From: JASHVB01 sp035535035
GTDB lineage: Bacteria > Pseudomonadota > Alphaproteobacteria > Acetobacterales > Acetobacteraceae
Reading direction: 5' to 3'
Length of the DNA: 64,000 nucleotides
Assembly (NCBI GenBank): GCA_035535035.1
Contig: DATLQW010000145.1
Coordinates: forward strand, 1 to 64,000
Shown here: positions 44,195 to 52,352 of the stretch, piece after piece
Layout: each line of letters begins with the position of its first letter
Position numbering within the stretch: position 1 is the first letter of the stretch
Position numbers and translations under genes: made by a program
Notes under the pieces: generated by a model
What the model was told of the DNA's origin: nothing
The model's database searches: none
The model's input: the letters and a program-made list of their open reading frames with translations, nothing else

Positions 44195-45186
44195 GTTTCC
44201 GCGGCACATGTGCCGCGGCCTCATTGAAGCCCTTTGCGACAAGCCCAGGGCCTCCCGGATCTGCCGCAGGTTTCCGCGGCACATGTGCCGCGGCCTCATT
44301 GAAGCCGGGTAGTAGATCGCTCCCTGGACGCCTTCGGCGCCCATGTTTCCGCGGCACATGTGCCGCGGCCTCATTGAAGCTATCGCCTCCCCCCAGCGGT
44401 GCCGACCCCTCCACGCGTGTTTCCGCGGCACATGTGCCGCGGCCTCATTGAAGCGATCCGAAGACCTGGTTGGGCGAGGTCACCACCGGCCACGTTTCCG
44501 CGGCACATGTGCCGCGGCCTCATTGAAGCTGACGATCCCGGAAATCGAAGCGCCCCGCATCCCAGGTTTCCGCGGCACATGTGCCGCGGCCTCATTGAAG
44601 CGCGCTGGCCCGTAAAGGAGAAAGGCCAGCTTCTTTGCGTTTCCGCGGCACATGTGCCGCGGCCTCATTGAAGCCTAAGCTTATTTTGTATATCGCGCGA
44701 CCGCACACGAGTTTCCGCGGCACATGTGCCGCGGCCTCATTGAAGCACTCCGAAGATCCCCGCCTTGATCGCCTCGATGGTCGCAGTTTCCGCGGCACAT
44801 GTGCCGCGGCCTCATTGAAGCATTTGTGGGGAAGGATACAATTGATGCGACGCTTTGTAGTTTCCGCGGCACATGTGCCGCGGCCTCATTGAAGCGGGAA
44901 AACGCTTCGGGGAATGTTCCTGCCAACACAAACGTTTCCGCGGCACATGTGCCGCGGCCTCATTGAAGCACCAGGCTCGACCTTGTAGTAACACCCCACT
45001 GACGCGTTTCCGCGGCACATGTGCCGCGGCCTCATTGAAGCAGTGCAGCGATGCGGGGGCGAGCCATGACATAAACGGGTTTCCGCGGCACATGTGCCGC
45101 CGCCTCATTGAAGCGACGCGGGCGAAAATCCGGGTCTGCAACGTGGCGCCGTTTCCGCGGCACTTGTGCCGCGGCCTCATTGAAGC
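44195..45186 (+). CRISPR. CRISPR array: 14 repeats of 36 bp, 13 spacers of 36-39 bp
   Basis: Repeats start at 44195, 44270, 44345, 44419, 44494, 44566, 44639, 44711, 44786, 44860, 44934, 45006, 45079 and 45151. Each begins GTTT and ends CCTCATTGAAGC. The centre is a perfect 20-bp palindrome, CCGCGGCACATGTGCCGCGG, which can form the Cas6-recognised stem and leaves an ATTGAAGC handle. The first 12 repeats are identical. Repeat 13 has a C for G in the second stem arm, and repeat 14 has CACTTGTG at the palindrome centre. The degenerate end is distal, so new spacers enter next to cas2. Confidence 0.99.
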
Positions 45187-45322
45187 GCTGGAAGACGTCG
45201 CGCGCCCGCTTCCCGACACCACCACCGAACTTTCCCAGCCAGGCACAGAGCAGACGACGGTCATCGCCGACTGCTCCCCGCCGTTGTGCAACCGGCCGGC
45301 GGCGGCCGGAGCGCCGCGCCGG

Positions 45323-46321
45323 TTACGGCCACGCCACCAGCGGCGGCAGGCTCATCAGGATCGCCTCGACGTTGCCGCCGGTCTTCAGGCCGAACAGCGT
45401 GCCGCGGTCGTGGATCAGGTTGAACTCCACGTAGCGTCCGCGCCGCACCAACTGGTGCGCCCGCTCGGCCTCGGTCCAGCTTTCCCCCATGCGCCGGCGG
45501 ACAATGCGCGGGAAGGCGTCCAGGAACGCCTCGCCGGCGTCGCGCACAAAGGCGAAGTCGGCGGCGGCGTCGCCGCTGCTGACGTGGTCGAAGAAGATGC
45601 CGCCGGCGCCGCGCGGCTCGTCGCGGTGCGGCAGGAAGAAGTAGCGGTCGCACCACGCCTTGAACGCAGCGTAGTAGCCGGGATCGTGCCGGTCGCAGGC
45701 GGATTGAAACGCGGCATGGAACAAAGCGGCGTCGGCCAGCGCCTCGGGCGTGTCCGGCCGCATCGGCGTCAGGTCGCCACCGCCGCCGAACCAGCCCTTG
45801 GTGGTGATCAGCAGCCGCGCGTTGAAATGCGCCGCCGGGACGCGCGGCGACCGCATGTGGGCGACCAGGCTGATGCCGCTCGCCCAGAATCGCGGATCCT
45901 CCGCCGCGCCGGGAATCTGCGCGCGGAATTCCGGGCTGAACGCGCCCCAGACGGTGGAAACATTGACCCCGACCTTTTCGAACACCTGTCCCCGCATCAG
46001 GCTGATCACCCCGCCACCGCCATCCGATCCATCCGCTGTCGGCCGGCGCCACGACGAGCGGGCGAAGCGTCCGGCGGCCCGGCCGGCAGGCTTTCCCACG
46101 GCCGCCCCGAAAGCCGCCGGCGCCGCCATCGCCGACTCGCCGGCCGCCACCATCGCCGGCCCGCCGGCCGCCGCATCGGACACCCCTCCGGCCATCGCGT
46201 CCTCGATCGCCTCGAACGCGGCGCATAACCGGTCGCGCAGCGCCTCGAACCAGGCTCGCGCCGGCTCCCGCAGTGCCAGATGCGCCACGGGCGCCAGGTT
46301 TTCCGTTGCGGCTTCAGTCAT
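45323..46321 (-). CDS. hemF: Oxygen-dependent coproporphyrinogen III oxidase
   Basis: 332 residues from the ATG at 46321. Converts coproporphyrinogen III to protoporphyrinogen IX using O2 in haem synthesis. Family motifs: GGGVISLMRGQVFEKVGVNV, SPRVPAAHFNARLL, WFGGGGDLTPMRP, GIFFDHV and VEFNLIHDRGTLFGLKTGGN. Between FEAIEDAM and RFARSSWRRP there is an insert of about 40 residues rich in Ala, Gly, Met and Pro that is not part of the normal HemF core and is encoded by near-repetitive GC-rich DNA. It ends 136 nt past the last CRISPR repeat and is divergent from petABC. Confidence 0.95.
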   Translation of the reverse strand: MTEAATENLAPVAHLALREPARAWFEALRDRLCAAFEAIEDAMAGGVSDAAAGGPAMVAAGESAMAAPAAFGAAVGKPAGRAAGRFARSSWRRPTADGSDGGGGVISLMRGQVFEKVGVNVSTVWGAFSPEFRAQIPGAAEDPRFWASGISLVAHMRSPRVPAAHFNARLLITTKGWFGGGGDLTPMRPDTPEALADAALFHAAFQSACDRHDPGYYAAFKAWCDRYFFLPHRDEPRGAGGIFFDHVSSGDAAADFAFVRDAGEAFLDAFPRIVRRRMGESWTEAERAHQLVRRGRYVEFNLIHDRGTLFGLKTGGNVEAILMSLPPLVAWP

Positions 46322-46525
46322 GGGGGTTGTTCCGATCACGCGATCAGGGTAGCCCGTGTGGCGCCGCCGCTACAGGGGGCGTGTTGCAGTGCCGAAGACG
46401 CACCCTTACACTGCGGCGCGCGGCCCGGTCAGGCCGCTTGGCAGGGCAGAAGATCGGGCGGGCCGGGGGGTCCGTCCGCGGTCAGGCACGCTTCGTGCCG
46501 GGCCGAAACGAGGATGAGGGGTAGA

Positions 46526-47086
46526 ATGTCAGACTCCGCCGCGACGCTCGGCCATGGACTTGCCGGTACGGTTACCAAGCGCGACTTCCTGAAACTCGTC
46601 ACCGGCGCCGGCGCGGCGATCGGCGGAGCAGCCTTCGCCTGGACCCTGATCGACTCGATGAACCCGTCGGCGGACGTGCTGGCGCTGTCCGCGTTGGAGC
46701 TCGATCTGCGCCCGATCGCCGAGGGCTCCGGCATCACCGTCAGGTGGCAGGGCAAGCCGATCTTCGTGCGCCACCGTACGCCCGGCGAGATCAGGCAAGC
46801 CGAAACCGTGCCGCTCTCCCTGCTCATCGATCCAAAGGCCGACTCGGCGCGGGTCAAGCCGGACCACGCGCAGTGGATCGTGCTGATCGGCATCTGCACG
46901 CATCTTGGCTGCGTGCCGCTGGGCAACAAGCCGACCGATCCCCGCGGGGACTGGGGCGGCTGGTTCTGCCCGTGCCACGGCAGCCAGTACGACACGTCCG
47001 GGCGGGTGCGCCACGGGCCGGCGCCCGCCAACCTGGCGCTGCCGCCCTACGCCTTCGAGACCGACGCCAAGATCAAGATCGGCTGA
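46526..47086 (+). CDS. petA: Ubiquinol-cytochrome c reductase iron-sulfur subunit
   Basis: 186 residues from the ATG at 46526. A twin-arginine-type N-terminus is replaced by TKRDFLKLVTGAGAAIGGAA, a KR-x-F-L-K form likely recognised by Tat, then a membrane helix. The Rieske cluster boxes are CTHLGCVPLG and CPCHGSQYD, each giving Cys and His ligands, with the GSGITVRWQGKPIFVRHRTP segment in between as in bc1 complexes. First gene of petABC; 16 nt to petB. Confidence 0.96.
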   Translation: MSDSAATLGHGLAGTVTKRDFLKLVTGAGAAIGGAAFAWTLIDSMNPSADVLALSALELDLRPIAEGSGITVRWQGKPIFVRHRTPGEIRQAETVPLSLLIDPKADSARVKPDHAQWIVLIGICTHLGCVPLGNKPTDPRGDWGGWFCPCHGSQYDTSGRVRHGPAPANLALPPYAFETDAKIKIG

Positions 47087-47102
47087 CGAGAGGAAACCGC
47101 CG

Positions 47103-48377
47103 ATGGCCGGCCAGCAGCACGACAGCAACTTCAGCAACCCCGTGATCCAGTGGATCGACACGCGCCTGCCCATCTTCACGATGCTGCAGAAGGAATACGC
47201 GGTCTTTCCGACGCCGAAGAATTTCAACTATTTCTGGAATTTCGGCGCCCTGGCGATGGTCATCCTGATGATCATGATCGCCACCGGAATCCTGCTGGCG
47301 ATGAACTACCAGCCGAACACCCACCTGGCGTTCGATTCCGTCCAGCACATCATGCGCGACGTGAACTATGGCTGGCTGATCCGCTACCTGCACGAGAACG
47401 GTGCGTCGATGTTCTTCATCGTCACCTACATCCACATGTTTCGCGGCCTGTACTACGGCTCCTACAAGAAGCCGCGCGAGCTGCTGTGGATGCTGGGCGT
47501 GGTGATCCTGCTGCTGATGATGGCCACCGCGTTCATGGGCTACGTGCTGCCCTGGGGGCAGATGTCGTACTGGGGCGCCACGGTCATCACCAACCTGTTC
47601 TCCGCCTTCCCGATCGTCGGCCATCCGATCGTCACCTGGCTGTGGGGCGGGTTCAGCGTCGATAACCCGACACTGAACCGGTTCTTCTCGCTGCACTATC
47701 TGCTGCCGTTCGTGCTGGTGGGCGTGATCTTCCTGCATGTCGCGGCGCTGCACGTGGTCGGCTCCAACAACCCGCTGGGCATCGACGTGAAGTCGCCGCA
47801 GGACACAGTGCCGTTCCACCCATACTACACGGCGAAGGACAGCGTCGGCATCTGCGTGTTCCTGCTGATCTTCGCCATCATCGTGTTCTTCATGCCGAAC
47901 CTGCTGAGCGACCCGAACAATTTCATCCCGGCCAACCCGCTGCAGACGCCGTCCGACATCGTGCCGGAGTGGTACTTCCTGCCGTTCTACGCCATCCTGC
48001 GCTCGATCCCGAACAAGCTGGCCGGCGTGTGCCTGATGTTCGGCTCGATCCTGGTGCTGTTCGTGCTGCCGTGGCTGGACACCTCGCCGGTGCGCAGTGC
48101 GCGGTTCCGCCCGATTTACCGGCAGTTGATCTGGGTCTGGGTGGCGGCGGTGATCGGGCTCGGCATTTGCGGCGCGAACAAGCCGATCGGCATCTGGGTG
48201 GTACTCAGCCGCATCTTCGCCCTGTATTACTACCTGCATTTCCTGGTGATCCTGCCGGTGCTGGGCAAGCTGGAGCGGCCGCTGCCGCTGCCCGACAGCA
48301 TCAGCCGGCCGGTGATCGGCGGGGGAGGGGGGCCGCTGCCCGGCGGAGCGACGGCAAAGCCGATGGAGAAGGCGTGA
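47103..48377 (+). CDS. petB: Cytochrome b of the bc1 complex
   Basis: 424 residues with eight or more membrane helices. Quinol-site and haem features: ATGILLAMNYQPN, HENGASMFFIVTYIHMFRGL and FSLHYLLPFVLVGVIFLHVA (haem-ligand His pairs), GYVLPWGQMSYWGATVITNL, and the Qo motif PEWY in DIVPEWYFLPFYAILRSIPN. It is a full-length fused cytochrome b rather than the split b6/subunit IV type. The C-terminal tail is Gly/Pro-rich. Its stop overlaps the petC start by one base (TGATG). Confidence 0.98.
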   Translation: MAGQQHDSNFSNPVIQWIDTRLPIFTMLQKEYAVFPTPKNFNYFWNFGALAMVILMIMIATGILLAMNYQPNTHLAFDSVQHIMRDVNYGWLIRYLHENGASMFFIVTYIHMFRGLYYGSYKKPRELLWMLGVVILLLMMATAFMGYVLPWGQMSYWGATVITNLFSAFPIVGHPIVTWLWGGFSVDNPTLNRFFSLHYLLPFVLVGVIFLHVAALHVVGSNNPLGIDVKSPQDTVPFHPYYTAKDSVGICVFLLIFAIIVFFMPNLLSDPNNFIPANPLQTPSDIVPEWYFLPFYAILRSIPNKLAGVCLMFGSILVLFVLPWLDTSPVRSARFRPIYRQLIWVWVAAVIGLGICGANKPIGIWVVLSRIFALYYYLHFLVILPVLGKLERPLPLPDSISRPVIGGGGGPLPGGATAKPMEKA

Positions 48378-49156
48378 TGCGCGCGGTCCGTTCCATTTTC
48401 ACCTGCGTGCTGCTGGGCGGGCTGGCCGCCGGCGGCATCGCCGCCGCGCCCGCGCTGGCGCAGGACGCCCCGACGCCGCCGCACCAGCAATGGAGCTGGG
48501 AGGGTCCGTTCGGCACCTACGACCTCGCCGCCGCGCAGCGCGGCTTCCAGGTGTATTCCGAGGTTTGCTCCGCCTGCCACTCGATGAAGGAGCTGCACTA
48601 CCGCGACCTGGCGGGGATCGGCTTGTCGCCGCGGCAGATCAAGGCAATCGCCGCGGCGGTGACGGTGCCGGATGGGGTGGACGACCAGGGCAGTCCGAAG
48701 GAAGCGCCGGGCACGCCGGGCAGCCAGTTTCGCTCGCCGTTCCCCAACGACCAGGCGGCGCGGGCGGCGCTCAACGGGGCGCTGCCGCCGGACCTGTCGG
48801 AGATCGTCAACGCGCGCGAGGGCCACGCCGACTACGTCTATGCCATCCTGAACGGGTTCTCCGATCCGCCGCCCGGGTTCAAGCTGCAGGCGGGCCTGAA
48901 CTACAACGAGTATTTCCCCGGCCACCAGATCGCCATGCCGCAGCCGCTGCATGACGGCCAGGTGACCTATGCCGACGGCACGCCGAACACGGTGCCGCAG
49001 ATGGCGCACGACGTGGTGACGTTCCTGGCCTGGGCCGCCAACCCCGAACTGGTGCAGCGCAAGCAGATCGGCTGGCGGGTGGTGCTGTTCCTGGTGGTGA
49101 TGACCGGCCTGACCTATGCGGTGAAGCGCAAGGTCTGGGCCGACGTGGAGCACTGA
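48377..49156 (+). CDS. petC: Cytochrome c1
   Basis: 259 residues. Signal peptide ending APALAQDAPT, then the haem c motif CSACHSMKELHY, the methionine ligand region near NYNEYFPGHQIAMPQPLHDG, and a C-terminal membrane anchor (WRVVLFLVVMTGLTYAVKRK). Receives electrons from the Rieske protein and passes them to a soluble cytochrome c. Completes the petABC operon; mtnP starts 13 nt downstream and may be cotranscribed. Confidence 0.97.
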   Translation: MRAVRSIFTCVLLGGLAAGGIAAAPALAQDAPTPPHQQWSWEGPFGTYDLAAAQRGFQVYSEVCSACHSMKELHYRDLAGIGLSPRQIKAIAAAVTVPDGVDDQGSPKEAPGTPGSQFRSPFPNDQAARAALNGALPPDLSEIVNAREGHADYVYAILNGFSDPPPGFKLQAGLNYNEYFPGHQIAMPQPLHDGQVTYADGTPNTVPQMAHDVVTFLAWAANPELVQRKQIGWRVVLFLVVMTGLTYAVKRKVWADVEH

Positions 49157-49169
49157 TCGGCAGCGGCCG

Positions 49170-50063
49170 GTGCCCGCCGACCAGTCAATCGAGCCGGTCG
49201 TCGGCATCGTCGGCGGCTCCGGGCTGTACGACATCGAGGGTCTGGAAGAAAAAGCCTGGCAGGCGGTGCAGACGCCCTGGGGCACGCCGTCCGACGCGCT
49301 GCTGTTCGGCCGGCTGGAGGGCGTGCGCTGCGTTTTTCTCCCCCGGCACGGGCGCGGCCATCCGCTGTCGCCCACCCACCTGAACTACCGGGCGAACATC
49401 GACGCGCTGAAGCGCTCCGGGGTGACCGACGTGGTGTCGCTGTCGGCGGTTGGCAGCCTGCGGGGGGAATTGCCGCCCGGGCATTTCGTGCTGGTGGACC
49501 AGTTCATCGACCGCAGCTTCGCCCGCGAGAAAAGCTTCTTCGGCGAGGGCGTCGTGGCGCATGTGTCGATGGCGCATCCGGTGTGCCCGCGCCTGGGCGA
49601 TTCGCTGGAGGCAGCGTGCCGCGGGCTGGCGCTGCCGGTGACGCGGGGCGGCACGTACCTGGTCATGGAAGGCCCGCAGTTCTCCACCAGGGCGGAGAGC
49701 GAGTTGTACCGGTCCTGGGGCTGCAGCGTCATCGGCATGACCAACATGCCGGAGGCCAAGCTCGCGCGCGAGGCGGAGCTTTGCTACGCGACCGTCGCCA
49801 TGGTGACGGATTTCGACTGCTGGCATCCCGACCACGACCATGTGACGGTGGACGCGGTGGTGAAAGTGCTGCTGGACAACGCGGAACGCGCGCGGGCGCT
49901 GGTGCGCGCGGCGGTGCCGGAGATCGGGCGGCGGCGCGCGCTGTGCCGCGGCGGGTGCGACCGCGCCCTGGACAACGCGGTGATCACCGCTACGCACATG
50001 CGCGATCCGGCGCTGGTGGCGAAGCTGGATGCCGTGGGCGGGCGGGTGCTGGGCGGGGGTTGA
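49170..50063 (+). CDS. mtnP: S-methyl-5'-thioadenosine phosphorylase
   Basis: 297 residues from a GTG. Purine nucleoside phosphorylase fold of the MTAP type: VVGIVGGSGLYDIEGLEEKA, FLPRHGRGHPLSPTHLNYRA, VSLSAVGSLRGELPPGHFVL, VMEGPQFSTRAESELYRSWG, GMTNMPEAKLAREAELCYAT and VTDFDCWHPDHDHVTVDAVV. It splits methylthioadenosine into adenine and methylthioribose phosphate, the first step of methionine salvage. Located 13 nt after petC with no functional link to respiration, probably a read-through arrangement. Confidence 0.95.
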   Translation: MPADQSIEPVVGIVGGSGLYDIEGLEEKAWQAVQTPWGTPSDALLFGRLEGVRCVFLPRHGRGHPLSPTHLNYRANIDALKRSGVTDVVSLSAVGSLRGELPPGHFVLVDQFIDRSFAREKSFFGEGVVAHVSMAHPVCPRLGDSLEAACRGLALPVTRGGTYLVMEGPQFSTRAESELYRSWGCSVIGMTNMPEAKLAREAELCYATVAMVTDFDCWHPDHDHVTVDAVVKVLLDNAERARALVRAAVPEIGRRRALCRGGCDRALDNAVITATHMRDPALVAKLDAVGGRVLGGG

Positions 50064-50394
50064 CGCCGGGGCGGAGGTGACACCGGCCAGGGAATCTTCT
50101 GGCCGGCCTGCGGTCGCGGTTTCCCGCCGGTTCGCCAGCCTGGTTGCCGCAGCCGCCTCGGCGCCCGGCGTCATCGCGCCGTCCGGTTGCGGCGCGGCGA
50201 TCGGCTGCACAGCCGCCAGTGCCGATCCGCGGCTCGGCCGCGCACGAGCAATGGCTCGCCGCCAGGACCTGCCCGGTGCCGCGGCAGGACTCTGCCGCCC
50301 CGGACGGGCAACGGGCGGCCGCCATGCGGGGGGTCACCTTCCGGCCCGCCGGCGACTGGTGTAGAGGCCCGCGCACTCTGCCGTCGGAGACAGC
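50064..50394. other. Intergenic region upstream of hisG
   Basis: 331 nt with frames on both strands but no family-like sequence. I see no RNA gene or clear promoter. Confidence 0.45.
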
Positions 50395-51093
50395 ATGACC
50401 GCACCCTATCCCGCCTCGGCCCTGGAACCGGAACTGACCGGGCCGCTGGTGATGGCGCTGCCCAAAGGGCGGATTCTGGCCGAGGCCGGCCAGGTGCTCG
50501 GCCGCGCCGGCGTGCATCCGTCGCCCGACTACGCCGACGAGGAGAGCCGCCGCCTGCGCTTTCCCACCGACGATCCCGGCCTCGACGTGATCCGCGTCCG
50601 GCCGTTCGACGTCGCCACCTTCGTCGCGTTCGGCGCGGCGCAGCTTGGCATTTGCGGCGCCGACGTGCTGATGGAGTTCGACTATCCGGAAATCTACGCC
50701 CCGCTCGACCTCGGCATCGGCCGTTGCCGGGTCTCGGTCGCCGAGCCGGCGGAAACCGCCGGCAGCGACGACCCCTCGCGTTGGTCGCGCGTGCGGGTGG
50801 CGACGAAATACCCCAACATCGCCCGCCGCCACTTCGCCAGCCGCGGCGTGCACGCCGAGGTGGTGCACCTGAACGGCGCGATGGAACTGGCGCCGGGGAT
50901 GGGGCTGGCGCGGCTGATCGTCGATCTGGTGCAGACCGGCTCGACGCTGAAGGCGAACGGCCTGGTGGAGACCGAGGTGATCGCCCCGGTCACCAGCCGG
51001 CTGATCGTCAACCGCACCGCGCTGAAGACCCAGCCCGAGGCGATCGGCGCCTGGATCGCCCGCTTCCGCGCGGCGCTGGGGCAGGGAGGTTGA
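50395..51093 (+). CDS. hisG: ATP phosphoribosyltransferase, short form
   Basis: 232 residues, the short HisG that lacks the C-terminal regulatory domain and needs a HisZ partner for activity and feedback control. LVMALPKGRILAEAGQVLGR, VRPFDVATFVAFGAAQLGIC, GADVLMEFDYPEIYAPLDLG, RVATKYPNIARRHF and the PRPP-loop region ELAPGMGLARLIVDLVQTGS are diagnostic. It catalyses the first step of histidine synthesis. No other his gene is in the window; a diverged fragment of a second hisG lies 730 nt downstream. Confidence 0.95.
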   Translation: MTAPYPASALEPELTGPLVMALPKGRILAEAGQVLGRAGVHPSPDYADEESRRLRFPTDDPGLDVIRVRPFDVATFVAFGAAQLGICGADVLMEFDYPEIYAPLDLGIGRCRVSVAEPAETAGSDDPSRWSRVRVATKYPNIARRHFASRGVHAEVVHLNGAMELAPGMGLARLIVDLVQTGSTLKANGLVETEVIAPVTSRLIVNRTALKTQPEAIGAWIARFRAALGQGG

Positions 51094-51181
51094 GGGCAGC
51101 GGTGCCTCGGGAGGCGGTCTGAGGCAAGCTGTCCCCCCGCCGGCGACGCTTGATTGGTTTCGCCGCTGTCTCGCCAGGTCT

Positions 51182-51802
51182 ATGCTTCTCCCCGCCGAAA
51201 CCATGGAGCACCCCATGCTCGACGAACCGCGCCTGCTGGCCGCCAATCCGTGGGTAACGCGCCGCCCCATCACGGTGACCGAGTACCACCGGATGGGCGA
51301 GGTCGGCATCCTTGGCGAGCGCGATCGCGTCGAGCTGATCGAGGGGGAGCTTGTCGCCATGTCGCCGATCGGCAGCTATCACCACGGCACCGTCAACAAT
51401 CTCAATCATTCGCTGGTGCATGCGGTGGGCGAGCGCGCTGTTGTCTCGGTGCAAGGTCCGGTCCAGCTCGACGACTTCAGCGAGCCGGAGCCGGATTTCG
51501 CATTGCTCCGGCCGCGGCCGGATTTTTATCGGGACGCCCATCCCGGGCCGGCCGATGTCCTGCTGCTGATCGAGGTGGCGGACAGCAGCCTGAACTACGA
51601 CCGCGCCGTGAAGCGCGCGCTGTACGCCCGCCATGCCATTGGGGAGTTCTGGATCGTCAATCTCGACGCCGGCGAGGTCGAGGTCTGTCGGGAACCCAAG
51701 GCCGACGGCTACGCCTCGATGCAACGTTTCGGCCGCGACGGCGCGGTGGAACCGGCCCTGCTGCCCGGGGTTCGCATTCAGCTTGCATCTCTGTTCCGTT
51801 GA
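51182..51802 (+). CDS. Uma2 family (DUF820) putative endonuclease, copy 2
   Basis: 206 residues, with alternative ATGs at 51203 and 51215; the core begins ITVTEYHRMGEVGILGERDR. PD-(D/E)XK features: VELIEGELVAMSPIGSYHHG, EPEPDFALLRPRPDFY (Asp), DVLLLIEVADSSLNYDRAVK (Glu and downstream Lys), GEFWIVNLDAGEVEVCREPK. It differs substantially from copy 1 at 26511, so the two are not recent duplicates. It lies between hisG and a hisG fragment, which suggests it arrived with a rearrangement there. Role unknown. Confidence 0.88.
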   Translation: MLLPAETMEHPMLDEPRLLAANPWVTRRPITVTEYHRMGEVGILGERDRVELIEGELVAMSPIGSYHHGTVNNLNHSLVHAVGERAVVSVQGPVQLDDFSEPEPDFALLRPRPDFYRDAHPGPADVLLLIEVADSSLNYDRAVKRALYARHAIGEFWIVNLDAGEVEVCREPKADGYASMQRFGRDGAVEPALLPGVRIQLASLFR

Positions 51803-51819
51803 GGCCCCGGCACACACGG

Positions 51820-51930
51820 CGCTGGCCCCGGGGCATGGGGCTGGCGCGGCTGATCGCAGACCTGGCGCAGACCGGCTCCACGCTGAGGGCGAACGGGCTG
51901 GTGGAGGCCGTCAGGCGGCCCGAAGCAATT
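51820..51930 (+). pseudogene. Diverged fragment of a hisG gene
   Basis: Reads LAPGMGLARLIADLAQTGST then LRANGLVEA, matching HisG residues around the PRPP loop. Compared with 50887-50978 of the intact hisG it differs at many mainly silent positions and has one extra base near 51835, which breaks the frame. Sequence similarity stops at both ends of this piece except for a weak RRPEAI trace. It is a relic of a second hisG, not a recent copy of the first. Confidence 0.8.
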
Positions 51931-51965
51931 GCTCGAAGGGCGGAGACGATCGGGCTGTTCAAATG

Positions 51966-52085
51966 TCCGCGGCGAAGTCATCGACCCGGCCGAAATCTGG
52001 GCCTGCCTTGCCGCCGAAACGTCCGAGGAGCTTGCAACCCGTTTCGTGCGACGGATCGAGACGGCCTTCCAGCCGGTGGAGCCCC
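51966..52085 (+). pseudogene. Possible ParE-like toxin fragment
   Basis: One frame reads VIDPAEIWACLAAETSEELA then TRFVRRIETAFQPVEPRGGA, which resembles the two N-terminal helices of ParE/RelE toxins (D-x-E-x-I-W-x-Y-I-A...). The expected start and the beta-sheet with its catalytic-like Arg are absent. Weak evidence; alternative is chance. Confidence 0.3.
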
Positions 52086-52148
52086 GAGGAGGTGCTTCTG
52101 GTATCACTCTTCCGGAGTGCCATCTTTTACTAGAACATACCTGGGGCC

Positions 52149-52340
52149 TCATTGGTCCTGGAAGACAGCCTCGATGGGCCGGGCGAAGAGGCGCGCGATC
52201 TTGAAAGCGAGCGGAAGGCTGGGATCGTACTTGCCAGTCTCGATGGCGTTGACGGTCTGGCGCGAGACGTCGAGGCGCTCAGCCAGCTCCGCCTGGCTCC
52301 AGCCGCGTTCGGCGCGCAACGCCTTGAGATGGTTCTTCAT
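52149..52340 (-). CDS. Small XRE-family transcriptional regulator
   Basis: 63 residues, essentially one HTH_3 domain: MKNHLKALRAERGWSQAELA, then ERLDVSRQTVNAIETGKYDP and LAFKIARLFARPIEAVF. These short regulators usually come with a small membrane-protein gene, and one ends 13 nt upstream here. The pair is likely one operon that represses its own promoter at the palindromes near 52822-52870. Homologues include regulators of the YozG/Cro type. Confidence 0.92.
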   Translation of the reverse strand: MKNHLKALRAERGWSQAELAERLDVSRQTVNAIETGKYDPSLPLAFKIARLFARPIEAVFQDQ

Positions 52341-52352
52341 GGAGCGGCGCCG

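Noticed and set aside
43959..45291. Several open frames through the CRISPR array, on both strands
   Set aside because: Their repeated peptides (for example RGTCAAASLK) are just translated CRISPR repeats.
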